DNA of 21,796 nt from Baffinella frigidus (GCA_026770585.1 MU646383.1:684276-706071), one strand, 5' to 3'; shown: positions 8,103 to 16,145, numbered from the stretch's first letter. The notes: generated by a model from the sequence alone, not told the origin. A program made the numbers and translations.

Positions 8103-8147
8103 GCGACGATCGACCTCGAGATTCTGCACAAGTCGGCGGAAGCCAAC
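8103..8147 (+). other. E9: exon-like block
   Basis: After AAAAG the block reads ATIDLEILHKSAEAN and continues open into ILSSHAEVSP. It is the only unique GC-rich island in about 350 bases of repeat. Downstream, related sequences near 8241 (MHKKSQTDF) and 8355 (IHRKIWTRF, ending in ACCG|GTGAGA) look like two copies of a further short exon. No family is recognised. Confidence 0.35.
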
Positions 8148-8407
8148 ATACTTTCTTCACACGCCGAGGTTTCACCCCGAACCCCAAACTCTAAACTCTA
8201 AACCTTAAATCCAACCTCCAACCCCTGATCCCTAAATCCTATGCACAAGAAGAGCCAGACCGATTTTTTGGCAAGTGCACGAAGAACACTAGACCCTAAA
8301 CACTAAACCCTGATTCCTAAATCCTAAACCCGAAAACCTAAACTCCAAACCCTAATACACAGGAAAATTTGGACCAGATTTTCGACGATGAAGGAGGCAG
8401 CCACCGG

Positions 8408-8866
8408 TGAGAACCCTTAACCCTAAACCCCAAACCCCAAACCCTTAACCCTAAAACCTTGAACCTTCAACCCTCATCACTCAACCCTAAACCCTAAACC
8501 CTAAACCCTAAACCCTAAACCCTAAACCCTAAACCCTAAACCCTACACCCTACACCCTACACCCTAAACTCTGAACCCTAAACCCTAAACCCTCAACCCT
8601 CAACCCCAAACCCTAAACCCTAAACCCTAAACCCTAAACCCTTAACCTTCAACCTTCAACCTTCAACCCTCATCCCTCAACCCTCAACCCTAAACCCTGA
8701 ATCCTAAACCCTAAACCTCAAACCCTAAACCATAAACCCCAAACCCTAAACCATAAACCCTAGACCCTTAACCCTGTGCCTTATGCCTCCATCCGTCAAC
8801 CCTCAACCCCAAACCCTCAAACCCAAACCCCCATCCCTCTAAACTCTGAACCCAACTAGGAGTGGG
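8408..8866. repeat. CCCTAAA-rich array
   Basis: Runs of perfect CCCTAAA alternate with CCCTACA, CCCTCAA and CCTTCAA blocks. There is no gene in this stretch. Confidence 0.9.
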
Positions 8867-9173
8867 ATGTTGCAGCGTGGAAAGAAGACGCGACCTTAAC
8901 CCTGAACCCTTGACCCTTCACCATTTGCCCTAAACCCTCAACCCTACACCCTAAGCCTCTTAACCCTGAACCCTTGACCCTTAACCATTCACCCGCAACC
9001 CTCAACCCTACACCCTAAGCCTTAAGCTCCAAATAACAAACAATAAATGACCCTGAACCCTTAACCATTCACCCTAAACCCTGAACCCTAAACCCGCAGC
9101 CCCAAGCCTCAAATAACAAATGATAAATAATGCATAATTCATAATAAACACTGAATCTCAACCCCCAACCCTA

Positions 9174-9298
9174 CCACGCCAGATTCTTGGAAGGGGTCGC
9201 CAAAAGTCAATTCCCCTTGGAGGCAGTGGTTTTCAAAAGTTTACACCCCATATCAGAAAGATTTAAAAAAATCTACCCCCACATCCAATCTGGCGTGG
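9174..9298. mobile_element. TA-flanked foldback element in a telomere-like array
   Basis: Perfect 12-bp ends CCACGCCAGATT and AATCTGGCGTGG are flanked by TA on both sides. Removing the element and one TA leaves AACCC-TA-AGCCCTAAC, a normal run of the surrounding array. At 125 bp with no ORF it is a MITE-like element. The TA target fits the Tc1/mariner pattern. Confidence 0.7.
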
Positions 9299-9448
9299 TA
9301 AGCCCTAACTCGATCCAGCAGCGGGATGTTGCAGCAGCACCCTGGAGGCAAGAGGACGCGACCTTAACCCTTAACCCTTAACCCTTAACCCTTCACCATA
9401 AACCCTGAATCCTGAACCCTGAACCATACACCCTACCCCTTAACCCCA

Positions 9449-9486
9449 AATAATAAATAATAAATAATAAATAATAAATAATAAAT
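9449..9486. repeat. (TAAATAA)n AT-rich microsatellite
   Basis: Five or six TAAATAA units in a row. This is again a 7-bp period, though the composition is quite unlike the C-rich repeats around it. Confidence 0.85.
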
Positions 9487-9717
9487 GAAAAACTCTGAAC
9501 CCCTAACCCTAAGCCCTAAACCCGCTCCAGAAGCGGGATGCAGCAGCACCCTGGCGGAAAGAGAGAGCGAACTCAACACTCAACCCTTCACCCAGAACCC
9601 TACTCTCCAAAGCTTCCACCTACAATCCTACGCCCCAAAACGTAATGACAACCCTACATCTAAATAATGAAAGATACACCTTACACCACAAACAACAAGC
9701 GAAGAATAATTCACAAT

Positions 9718-9780
9718 AAACCATAAACCATAAACCATAAACCATAAACCATAAAACCATAAACAATAAGCAATAAACCA
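9718..9780. repeat. CCATAAA heptamer array
   Basis: CCATAAA units in tandem, a one-base variant of CCCTAAA, ending before an E10 copy. Confidence 0.85.
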
Positions 9781-10029
9781 ATCTCAGAAGCGGGATGCAG
9801 CAGCACCCTGGCAGAAAGAGGAAGCGCGCCCTCCCGCACTCCGGTCGAGCCCTACACCCTAACCCCTAAACCCGGTCGAACCCTACACCCTAACCCCTAA
9901 ACCTGGTCGAACCCTACACCCTAACCCCTAACCCCTAAAACCTAACCAAATCAAGCCAAATCAAACTAAACGCTAAACCCCAAACGTCAAAACCTAAAAC
10001 TCCCACGCGGCGCCCCGCACTCAGGTTCT

Positions 10030-10910
10030 GCGATGGGGCTTAGTGTTTAGGGTTTAGGGTTTGGGGTTTGAGGTTTGGGGTTCAGGATTCAGGGTTTAAT
10101 GTTAACGCGTTACACTTGAGGGTTTAGGGTTCAGATTCTAGGGTGTGGGGTTTAGGGTTTAGGGTTTAGGGTTGAGGGGCGCTCCCACGCGGCACCCCGC
10201 ACTCTGGTCGAACCCTACACCCCAGACCCTAAAGCCTAAACCCTAAACCCTAAACCCTGGACCAGCTTTATGCTTTACAATGAGGGATTGAGGGTTCAGG
10301 GTTGAGGGCTAAGGGTTCAGGTTCTAGGGTGTAGGGTTGAGGGTTCAGGATCCAGGACCAGGTTTGACTCTTTACAATTCAGGGTTTAAGGTTCAGGGTT
10401 CAGGGCTTAGGGTTCAGGTGCTAGGGTGTAGGGTTGAGGGTTGAGAGGCGCTCTCGTGCGACGCCCCGTACTCAGGTCTAGGGATTGCGCGTAGAACACT
10501 GCCAGCGAGAAAATTTCGCAGAGGACGTGAAGACCTTTTTAAAACATTGTTGTCGCTGTCACAGCGACTATAATGTGTCTGAGACACATTGTAGTGTCTT
10601 CACGTCCTCTGCGAAATTTTCTCGCTGGCAGTTTAGTAACGTGGCTAACGTTCACGCTTAACAGTTCACACTGGTTTTACGGTTTTATGTTCAAGGTTAC
10701 TGTTTGAGGTTTAGGGTTCAGGGTTTGGGGTTTTTCATACAGGGTTTCGGCGTTACACTCAAGGCTGTAGGGTTTGGGGTTTAGAGTTTGGGGTTCAGGG
10801 TTTAGGGCTTATGGCTTAGGGTTTATGGGTTATGGTTGATGGTTTATGGCTTAGGGTTTAGGGTTTAGGGTTTAGGGTTTAGGGTTTAGGGTTTGGGGTT
10901 TGGGGTTTAG
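10030..10910. repeat. Telomere-like array in the opposite polarity
   Basis: Here the + strand carries TTTAGGG, TTCAGGG and TTTGGGG units, whereas almost all arrays to either side have the C-rich motif on the + strand. The E10 second-part copies inside keep the + orientation, so this is not a simple inversion of the whole segment. A foldback element sits at 10498-10632. Confidence 0.85.
10498..10632. mobile_element. Foldback element with perfect 37-bp inverted ends
   Basis: Arms 10498-10534 and 10596-10632 are exact reverse complements, starting ACTGCCAGCGAGAAAATTTC. The 61-bp centre contains two nested hairpins, TCGCTGTCACAGCGA and AATGTGTCTGAGACACATT. No ORF. Perfect arms suggest recent insertion or conversion. 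I could not identify a clear target duplication. Confidence 0.8.
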
Positions 10911-11022
10911 GGTTTGCTGGAGGCACCCTGGCGGCAAAAAAAAAAAGAAGAAAAAGAAAAAGCGCGCCGTCCCGTGAGGCGCCCCGCACTCAGGTCGAAA
11001 CATAAACCCTCAACCCTCAATC

Positions 11023-11098
11023 ATCAACCCTCAACCCTCAACCCTCAACACTCAACACTCAACACTCAACTCTCAACACTCAACACTCAACACTCAAC
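11023..11098. repeat. CTCAACA/CCCTCAA array
   Basis: Tandem 7-bp units shifting from CCCTCAA to CACTCAA. Confidence 0.85.
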
Positions 11099-11325
11099 CC
11101 CAAAACCCAAACCCCAAACTATATAAACCCCAAACCCCAAGCCCCAAGCCCCAAACCCCAAACCCCAAACCCCAAACCNNNNNNNNNNNNNNNNNNNNNN
11201 NNNNNNNNNNNNNNNNNNNNNNNNNNNNNNNNNNNNNNNNNNNNNNNNNNNNNNCCCCAAACCCCAAACCCCAAACCCCAAACCCCAAACCCCAAACCCC
11301 AAACCCAAACCCCAAAATTCTAAAC
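11099..11325. repeat. CCCCAAA array containing an assembly gap
   Basis: Homogeneous CCCCAAA units on both sides of 76 N bases (11179-11254). The gap lies inside one array, so its real length may be very different and no gene need be missing. Confidence 0.9.
11179..11254. other. Assembly gap (76 N)
   Basis: A run of undetermined bases inside a uniform heptamer array. It is probably a placeholder for a collapsed repeat. Confidence 0.98.
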
Positions 11326-11340
11326 CCTAAACCCTAAACT

Positions 11341-11995
11341 AGGCAGCGTTCCGGGTCTGGCGGAGCAACTGGGGATGGAATCGCGAGAGATTGGTAATTT
11401 TTTACCAAACAACTAGCGCCAGCGCTGACATGCCCTACACATTGTGCTACTTACTGTACCCCATGTCGGCCGCTCTTACGAGATTTTCCCGGATGGATTC
11501 TGTCTCCACCTCCTACCGATGGAACCGCGATCAGAAGTGCAAGGCGGAGGCCTCAACCCTAAACCAACCCTCACCCTACACCCTAAACCCTGAACCCTGA
11601 ACCTTAAGACCTCATCCCTGTACTCTAAACCAACTGAGGATGGAAGCGCGATCAAAAGTGCTAGGTGCTGAAGGCCTACACCCTCAATCATCAACCCTGA
11701 ACCCTGAACCCTAAACCCTGAACCCTCAAGCCTGAACCCTAAACCCTAAGCCCTAAACCCTGCACCTTAAACCAACGGGGGATGGAACCGCGATCAGAAG
11801 TGCACGGTGGAGGCCTCAACCCTAAACCAACCCTCACCCTACCCTAACCCCTAAACCCCAAACCCTAAACCCTGAACCCTGAACCCTGAACCCTAAACCC
11901 TGAACCCTAAATCTGAAGACCTCAACCCTGTACTCTTAACCAAGTGGAGATGGAACCGCGATCAGAGGTGCAAGGTGGGGGCCAAGGCGCTGAAG
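11341..11995 (+). other. E11: repeated exon-like block, four or five copies
   Basis: The 5' part (11342-11386) reads AAFRVWRSNWGWNR. Copies of the 3' part at about 11517, 11637, 11775 and 11945 read [RG]WNRDQ[KR]C, with the last continuing KVGAKALKDS. The first copy is interrupted by C3. It is rich in tryptophan and basic residues and matches no family I know. Telomere-like CCCTAAA/CCCTGAA repeats separate the copies. Confidence 0.45.
11387..11517 (-). mobile_element. C3: family C element with 13-bp target duplication
   Basis: The reverse complement begins GGTAGGAGGTGGAG, matching C1 and C2 along its length, and ends CCAATCTC. It is flanked by GATGGAATCGCGA (11374-11386) and GATGGAACCGCGA (11518-11530), which differ at one position. 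Other E11 copies run through this sequence without interruption. Being in the opposite orientation to C1 and C2, it shows that both orientations are tolerated. Confidence 0.8.
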
Positions 11996-11999
11996 GACT

Positions 12000-12004
12000 C
12001 AATC

Positions 12005-12071
<67 letters not shown>

Positions 12072-12092
12072 ACCTTCAACCCTCAACTCTAA
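12000..12092. repeat. CCCTCAA array
   Basis: About twelve near-identical CCCTCAA units. A second block of the same variant lies at 13,408-13,490. Confidence 0.9.
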
Positions 12093-12270
12093 ACCCGGAA
12101 CCCTAAACCCTAAAACCTAAACCCTAAACCCTAAACTAAAACTCTTAATCTGAAAAAACGACCGCTAAACCCTAAAGCCTAGACTCTAAAGCCTAGACCC
12201 TAATCCATACACCCTACACCCCACACCAGGAGTGCTCGACCCATGCTCGACCCATGCCTGCGCGCATCCC

Positions 12271-12441
12271 AGAGAGAACTCTTTAATTTCAAAGGGAACC
12301 GGTTTTAACTTAAAACCATTGGATTCAATGAAAATTACTACACGAATGCTTGAATAATACTATTTGAACTCATTGTGTGTAGTAAATTTCATTACCAGAA
12401 AGTTTTAAATCATAACCGTTTTCCTATGAGATTCTCTAGAG
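12271..12441. mobile_element. Diverged AT-rich foldback element
   Basis: The arms at about 12271-12342 and 12378-12441 match imperfectly as reverse complements. The clearest pairs are AATTACTACAC with GTGTAGTAAATT, and CGGTTTTAACTTAAAA with TTTTAAATCATAACCG. The AT-rich composition contrasts with the flanks. No ORF of interest. Confidence 0.55.
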
Positions 12442-12660
12442 TCTACACACGGGGTACAACATTCCACACGAGGCTATCCATGCGAACAGATTCATACGTC
12501 AATTATTGGATTGTTGCCCAGAAAACACGGCAAAAGTCAGCACATTGGTCACGTACCTGCACGCTTTCCGTGTAGCTTCCCCCACAAACCCCTAAAACGT
12601 CCATTTATTATGTTCACCTGGTTAGCCTCGTGTGGTTTGCGGAGCTTTGGGGGGAAGCGC
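12442..12660. other. Unique spacer with CACACGAGGCTA inverted pair
   Basis: CCACACGAGGCTA near 12465 and TAGCCTCGTGTGG near 12625 form a 13-bp inverted pair, with looser similarity outside it. This may be another small foldback remnant. No coding region is supported. Confidence 0.45.
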
Positions 12661-12821
12661 CAATTTCATCTTAGAAAAGGACTTCTAGAAGTCCTTTTTC
12701 TAAAGTCAACTCCCCTTCAAATCCGTCAACTTATGCGTAGGGTAAAGAACAAGTTGACGGATTTGTGGGGGAGTTGACTTAGGAAAAGGACTTCTAAAAG
12801 TCCTTTTCTGAGATAAAATTG
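12661..12821. mobile_element. Foldback element with ~72-bp arms and a palindrome in each arm
   Basis: Arms 12661-12732 and 12751-12821 pair over about 70 bases with few mismatches, leaving an 18-base loop. Each arm contains its own smaller palindrome, AGGACTTCTAGAAGTCCT on the left and AGGACTTCTAAAAGTCCT on the right. The inner part, TCAACTCCCC...AATCCGTCAACTT, shares its core with the inverted pair around E6. This is a MITE-like element without an ORF. Confidence 0.8.
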
Positions 12822-12916
12822 ATGCCCCCTCTGGGATGTCACACACGGCATTTCAAGCCGCCCGCACTGGTCAAACTGGTTAAACTGGTCAAACTGGGGT
12901 GAATGGCGCCGCCGCT

Positions 12917-13080
12917 CCCCACAAATCGGACTTCGACGGGACTTTGAATCACCCATAAACGATGAGTCCTAGGACCCGACGTTAGGCAATCCGTAGGGAT
13001 ATAGGAGGGGTTCCTACGGATAAGGTAACGGAAACGTTGCCAGATTTGAGCCAAAAATCCCTTCGTAACCCGCTGTGTGG
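12917..13080. mobile_element. B1: family B element
   Basis: It begins CCCCACAAATCGGACTTCGA and ends CCCGCTGTGTGG. It matches B2 (14616-14778) throughout, including TAGGGGTTCC-like and CTACGGATAAGGTA segments. The ends are inverted, CCACACAGCGG in consensus. Both full copies are preceded by CGCTC. It is non-coding and MITE-like. Confidence 0.75.
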
Positions 13081-13084
13081 CGGG

Positions 13085-13260
13085 TGCACTAGGACCAACA
13101 CGGCCGCCAACCCTAAACCCTAAACCCTTAACCCTAAACTCTCAACCCTAAACCCTTCACCATGACTGATCGACCAGGAGAACTTCAAACTCTAACCCCT
13201 ATTCCCAGAACCCAAACCTCCAAAACACAAACCCTACGCCCTAAACCCTAAACCCTACAC
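13085..13260. repeat. Degenerate CCCTAAA spacer
   Basis: Short CCCTAAA runs and variants resume here after the foldback cluster, with no gene visible. Confidence 0.75.
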
Positions 13261-13407
13261 TAGGACTGCCCAACCCAGGCGACACGCCACCACAGAACTC
13301 TTAACCCTCAACTCTTACCCCTCAACTCTAACCCCTAATCCAAAACCCTGACCGCCAATAAACTCTAAACCTAAACCATACACTAGGTATCCTCGACCCA
13401 GACGAGA

Positions 13408-13411
13408 CACC

Positions 13412-13485
<74 letters not shown>

Positions 13486-13610
13486 ACCCTAACCCCTAAC
13501 CCCTCACCCCTAACCCCTAACCCCCAACCCCTAACCCCTAAACCCTAAACCCTAAACCCTAAACCCTAAACCCTAAACCACAAACCACAAACCCTAAACC
13601 CGAAACCCCA
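13408..13610. repeat. CCCTCAA, CCCCTAA and CCCTAAA array
   Basis: Three heptamer variants follow each other in separate homogeneous blocks. This is the clearest example of block-wise switching in one array. Confidence 0.9.
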
Positions 13611-13885
13611 CACCAGACCCAGGCGGCACCCCTCCACACAACTCTTAGCCCTAAACCCTAAACCCTAATCCCTAAACCCTGAACTCTTGACCCTGAACCC
13701 TCAACCCTAGCCCCTAATCAAAACCCTTAACCCGAAACCCCAAACTCTTACCCCTAATCCCCAAAACCAAACCGCTCAACCCGAAACCCTAAACCCTAAC
13801 CCCCACACCAGACCCAGGTGGCACCCCTTCACACCTGCGCATGCCGCCTTATCTTCCACCCCACCAAGGGGCAGGCCCCCTAGCA

Positions 13886-13972
13886 ATTTGACCATCAAGG
13901 CCCTTGTAATTTGACCATCAAATTACAATTGTAATTTGACCATCAAATTACAATTGTAATTTGACCATCAAT
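13886..13972. repeat. Tandem palindrome TTGTAATTTGACCATCAAATTACAA
   Basis: Units of 25 bp repeat nearly perfectly about two and a half times, with a partial copy at the start. The unit is nearly self-complementary (TTGTAATTTG / CAAATTACAA around ACCAT), so the array can form a row of hairpins. It lies in the tail of an E12 copy. Confidence 0.8.
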
Positions 13973-14189
13973 GGAGGCCGGGTCTGAGTGGGATCGCCGA
14001 CCCAACGTGCAGCGTGTACATGGCCTCTCTCACCCAAACCCCCACACCCTAAACCTTCAAAATTACGCCTGATTTCCTGCGCCTAAAACCCCAACCGATA
14101 TACCACAAACCCTAAACCCTAAACTCCAACCCAGGTATCCTCGACCCAGGCGGCACACCTTCGCATCTGCGCATGCCCCCGCATCTTCC

Positions 14190-14615
14190 ACCCCACCAAT
14201 GGGGCAGGCCCTAGCGATCCTCCACATTAAGAGATCCTCCACTTTAAGGACCGACAGCCCGAAAGTCAACAGTTCAAAACTCATTGTGACAGCCCAAAAG
14301 TCAACTTTGCCTCTGTGGGAGGAGGGCCGAAGCGCGTATCTCAGAATATATATGAACAGTCGAAATCACAGACGAACCGCTCACCTAGATGGGGTGCTAT
14401 GTTCTGTTTCCTGCGGGACCACACGAGAATGCTGGAGGGGCCTATTTAAGTCTGCTTTTACAAGTGGGCATTTTTGTAGTAACTTTCGTGAGGTTGGACA
14501 CGTAACTGTGCGAAAGTAGCCCAGTCACGAGGTTGGTTACCTGTTGTAGTACACACGCACGTTATTGTAGGGCGCGTATTTTTGGGGGTCTTCTCTTCTC
14601 GTGTCCTCCTCGCTC
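14190..14615. other. Spacer without a supported gene
   Basis: It contains a direct repeat, GACAGCCC[GA]AAAGTCAAC at about 14250 and 14289, and ACGAGGTTGG-like repeats near 14490-14535. One frame is open for 106 codons from 14199, but it begins inside the E12 tail and shows no domain or copy-based support. Confidence 0.5.
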
Positions 14616-14778
14616 CCCACACAGCGGACTTCGAAGGGAGTTTGAATAACCTCTAAGCGATAAGACCTAGGACCGTACGGTAGGCAACCCGTAGGGACAC
14701 AGAGGGGTTCCTACGGATAAGGTAGCGGAAAGGTAGCCCGATTTGGGCCGAATATCCCTTTTTAGCCCGCTGTGTGGG
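14616..14778. mobile_element. B2: family B element
   Basis: Starts CCCACACAGCGGACTTCGAA and ends AGCCCGCTGTGTGGG, giving inverted ends of about 12 bp. The internal sequence aligns with B1 at most positions. Confidence 0.8.
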
Positions 14779-14844
14779 CGCAGTCGGTGCGCGCGGACGG
14801 GAGCATCAGGCTGCGCGCGGTCGTGCGGCTCTTCCTCGACGGTG

Positions 14845-15137
14845 CGGCGTAGGCGCGAAGGAGGAAGAGTAGGTGAGACGAGGGAGGGGCGGGACGGAGA
14901 CGGGGTGGGGAAGAAAGCTGGTGGGCCCTGGATGGCTCGTGGTCGGCGATTGGGACAGAAGGGCGGGCACCGATAGCGGCGGGACAGGAGGGAAGTCGAC
15001 AACGCGTTGGGCGAGGGCTGTGTCTTGAGTAGGACCTAGAGAGAGGTCATGGGAGAGAGGATGGGCGCGGGTAGGGGTGAAGCTTCGCATGGGTGCCGGG
15101 GACGGACTCAAGCGGGGTAGACTCGGAGGGTGGAAAG

Positions 15138-15140
<3 letters not shown>
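14845..15140. repeat. P repeat, copy 1 (element-free)
   Basis: A G-rich stretch from GCGGCGTAGGC to about GGGGTAGAC. It aligns with 19,786-20,135, sharing GAGTAGGTGAGACGAG, GGAGGGGCGGGACGGAG and GGGTGCCGGGGA. This copy has no insertion at GAG-TA-GGTGAG (about 14868-14877), where copy 2 carries an A element. It may be a promoter/5'-exon type repeat or part of a larger transposon. No protein is supported. Confidence 0.7.
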
Positions 15141-15176
<36 letters not shown>

Positions 15177-15185
15177 GAGAGAGAT
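15140..15185. repeat. (GA)n microsatellite
   Basis: About twenty GA dinucleotides with minor interruptions, at the end of P repeat copy 1. Confidence 0.9.
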
Positions 15186-15250
15186 CTCTGACATGATACC
15201 GACATGTCCACAACGTCCCCCCCCCCGAGGAGACATCTGTTTTTGCAGTA

Positions 15251-15367
15251 CAGGGCTACCTCGCTCATAAGAAACAGCCCCCCCCCAAGGACCACCGTAG
15301 GGCCCTAGGCATAGGTCTACCGAAGGGTTTTAGGGGGCGGCGCTTTCTTATGAGCGAGGTGCCCCTG
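15251..15367. mobile_element. A1: family A palindromic TA element
   Basis: It begins CAGGGCTACCTCGCTCATAA and ends GAGCGAGGTGCCCCTG, with TA directly outside both ends. The arms pair over nearly the whole length (TCATAAGAAA / TTTCTTATGA, then C-rich/G-rich tracts), and the centre contains GGGCCCTAGGCATAGG. At 117 bp with no ORF it is a MITE with a Tc1/mariner-like target. Confidence 0.85.
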
Positions 15368-15460
15368 TAGGGAGTGGGATTTTTTTGATCATCAAAGTCA
15401 ATCGACTACTTAAAAATGCGGCGCGGATGGTTCTGGAGCGGGAGCGAGCAGCGAACAGCA

Positions 15461-15572
15461 CGCCTTAAGTCAACGAGTTGACTTTCCACGGCACCTCCTC
15501 CACGTTCACCACTTCTTGATACCAGGGTCCGGAGGAGTTGCCGTGGAAAGTACACTCGTTGACTTATGACGC
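15461..15572. mobile_element. Foldback element with ~41-bp arms
   Basis: Arms 15461-15501 and 15531-15572 pair as AAGTCAACGAG...CTTTCCACGGCA / TGCCGTGGAAAG...CTCGTTGACTT. The loop has CTTGATACCAGGG, which recurs just downstream at about 15600, suggesting a local duplication. Again the GTCAAC motif is part of the arm. Confidence 0.7.
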
Positions 15573-15674
15573 GCGGCTCTTCGCGGCCCGCTTTTACCAC
15601 TTGATACCAGGGCCCGGCCCCACAACTTTCGAACATATATTCTCCAAAGACGCTTTCCCGTATCTTTCGCTCTA

Positions 15675-15785
15675 CAGGAGTACCTCGCTCATAAGAAAGC
15701 GTCCCTTCTCCCCGGACCACCATAGGACCCTAGAAATACTGTAGGGTCCTTGGGGGGGGCGCTCTCTTATTAGCGAGGTGCCCCT
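15675..15785. mobile_element. A2: family A element
   Basis: Starts CAGGAGTACCTCGCTCATAA after TA and ends TTAGCGAGGTGCCCCT before TA. It is slightly decayed: the right end has lost its final G. Confidence 0.8.
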
Positions 15786-15809
15786 TAGCGACCGTCATAC
15801 GAACCCATA

Positions 15810-15900
15810 CAAGGTTACCTCACTCCCAAGGCAACGCCCCCCCCTAGGACCCTACAGCAGGCCGATACCTCGGGCCCTGCGGTGGTCCTGGGGGCGAGAC
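15810..15900. mobile_element. A3: decayed family A element
   Basis: GGTTACCTCACTCCCAAGGC, then the CCCCCCC tract and TAGGACCCTACAGCAGGCC centre, follow the family order. The right arm is barely recognisable. Confidence 0.5.
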
Positions 15901-15958
15901 CTCCTGAACCATTGCCTCGAGGACAGTGGCCCGTCCCTCCCGGGACGCCCTCGATCCG

Positions 15959-16034
15959 TTAGGCCCTTTAGGTTCTTCGAGCTCCCAACATAGGCGGACG
16001 CCGGAACTGGTTCTACAGAAAAGCCATTCGAGGC
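15959..16034 (+). mobile_element. D3: family D copy
   Basis: CCCTTTAGGTTCTTCGAGCT, then CCAACATAGGCGGACGCCGG and TTCTACAGAAAAGCC. It is almost identical to D4 (17887) and D5 (19652). All three lie in the right half around the RING gene. Confidence 0.65.
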
Positions 16035-16145
16035 TTTGGTTCAGGAGACGTGACGATCTACCGCGTGCGGAGGGCGGCGGCGGCGCCTTATCCCCTGTTT
16101 ATGGTGAAGGGTTTATTTATGACTAGGATTCGGGTTTAGCACAAC

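Larger units (their letters stand above)
8867..11010 (+). other. E10: repeated exon-like block in two parts
   Basis: The first part recurs at about 8867, 9315, 9525, 9785 and 10914 and reads QKRDAAAPW[RQ][QK]. The second part recurs at about 9830, 10003, 10180, 10452 and 10970 and reads P[VT]RRPALR. The copies at 9785 and 10914 carry both parts, joined by a lysine/glutamate/arginine-rich linker, so the parts were once contiguous. The intervening sequence is telomere-like. It is a basic peptide of unknown family. Confidence 0.45.
12230..14190 (+). other. E12: repeated exon-like block, six copies or fragments
   Basis: Copies follow CAG or TAG at about 12230, 13262, 13387, 13613, 13806 and 14133. 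The shared reading is [VI]LDPGGTP, and the last two continue SHLRMPP.LPPHQ. Long insertions of foldback elements (12271-13080) separate the first two copies. The final copies end in GGGGCAGGCCC. It may be the last coding exon type in the series, or untranslated sequence. The frame support is weaker than for E0, E6 and E8. Confidence 0.35.

Noticed and set aside
9485-9667. 60-codon + strand ORF
   Set aside because: It combines a microsatellite, an E10 fragment and heptamers; no copy shares its frame.
14199-14519. 106-codon + strand ORF
   Set aside because: It starts inside an E12 tail, contains direct repeats and has no domain or conservation evidence.
14743-15213. Proline/serine-rich frames around 14800-15200 and 19870-20190
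   Set aside because: They result from the G-rich P repeat and GA tract. The two P copies do not keep a common frame.
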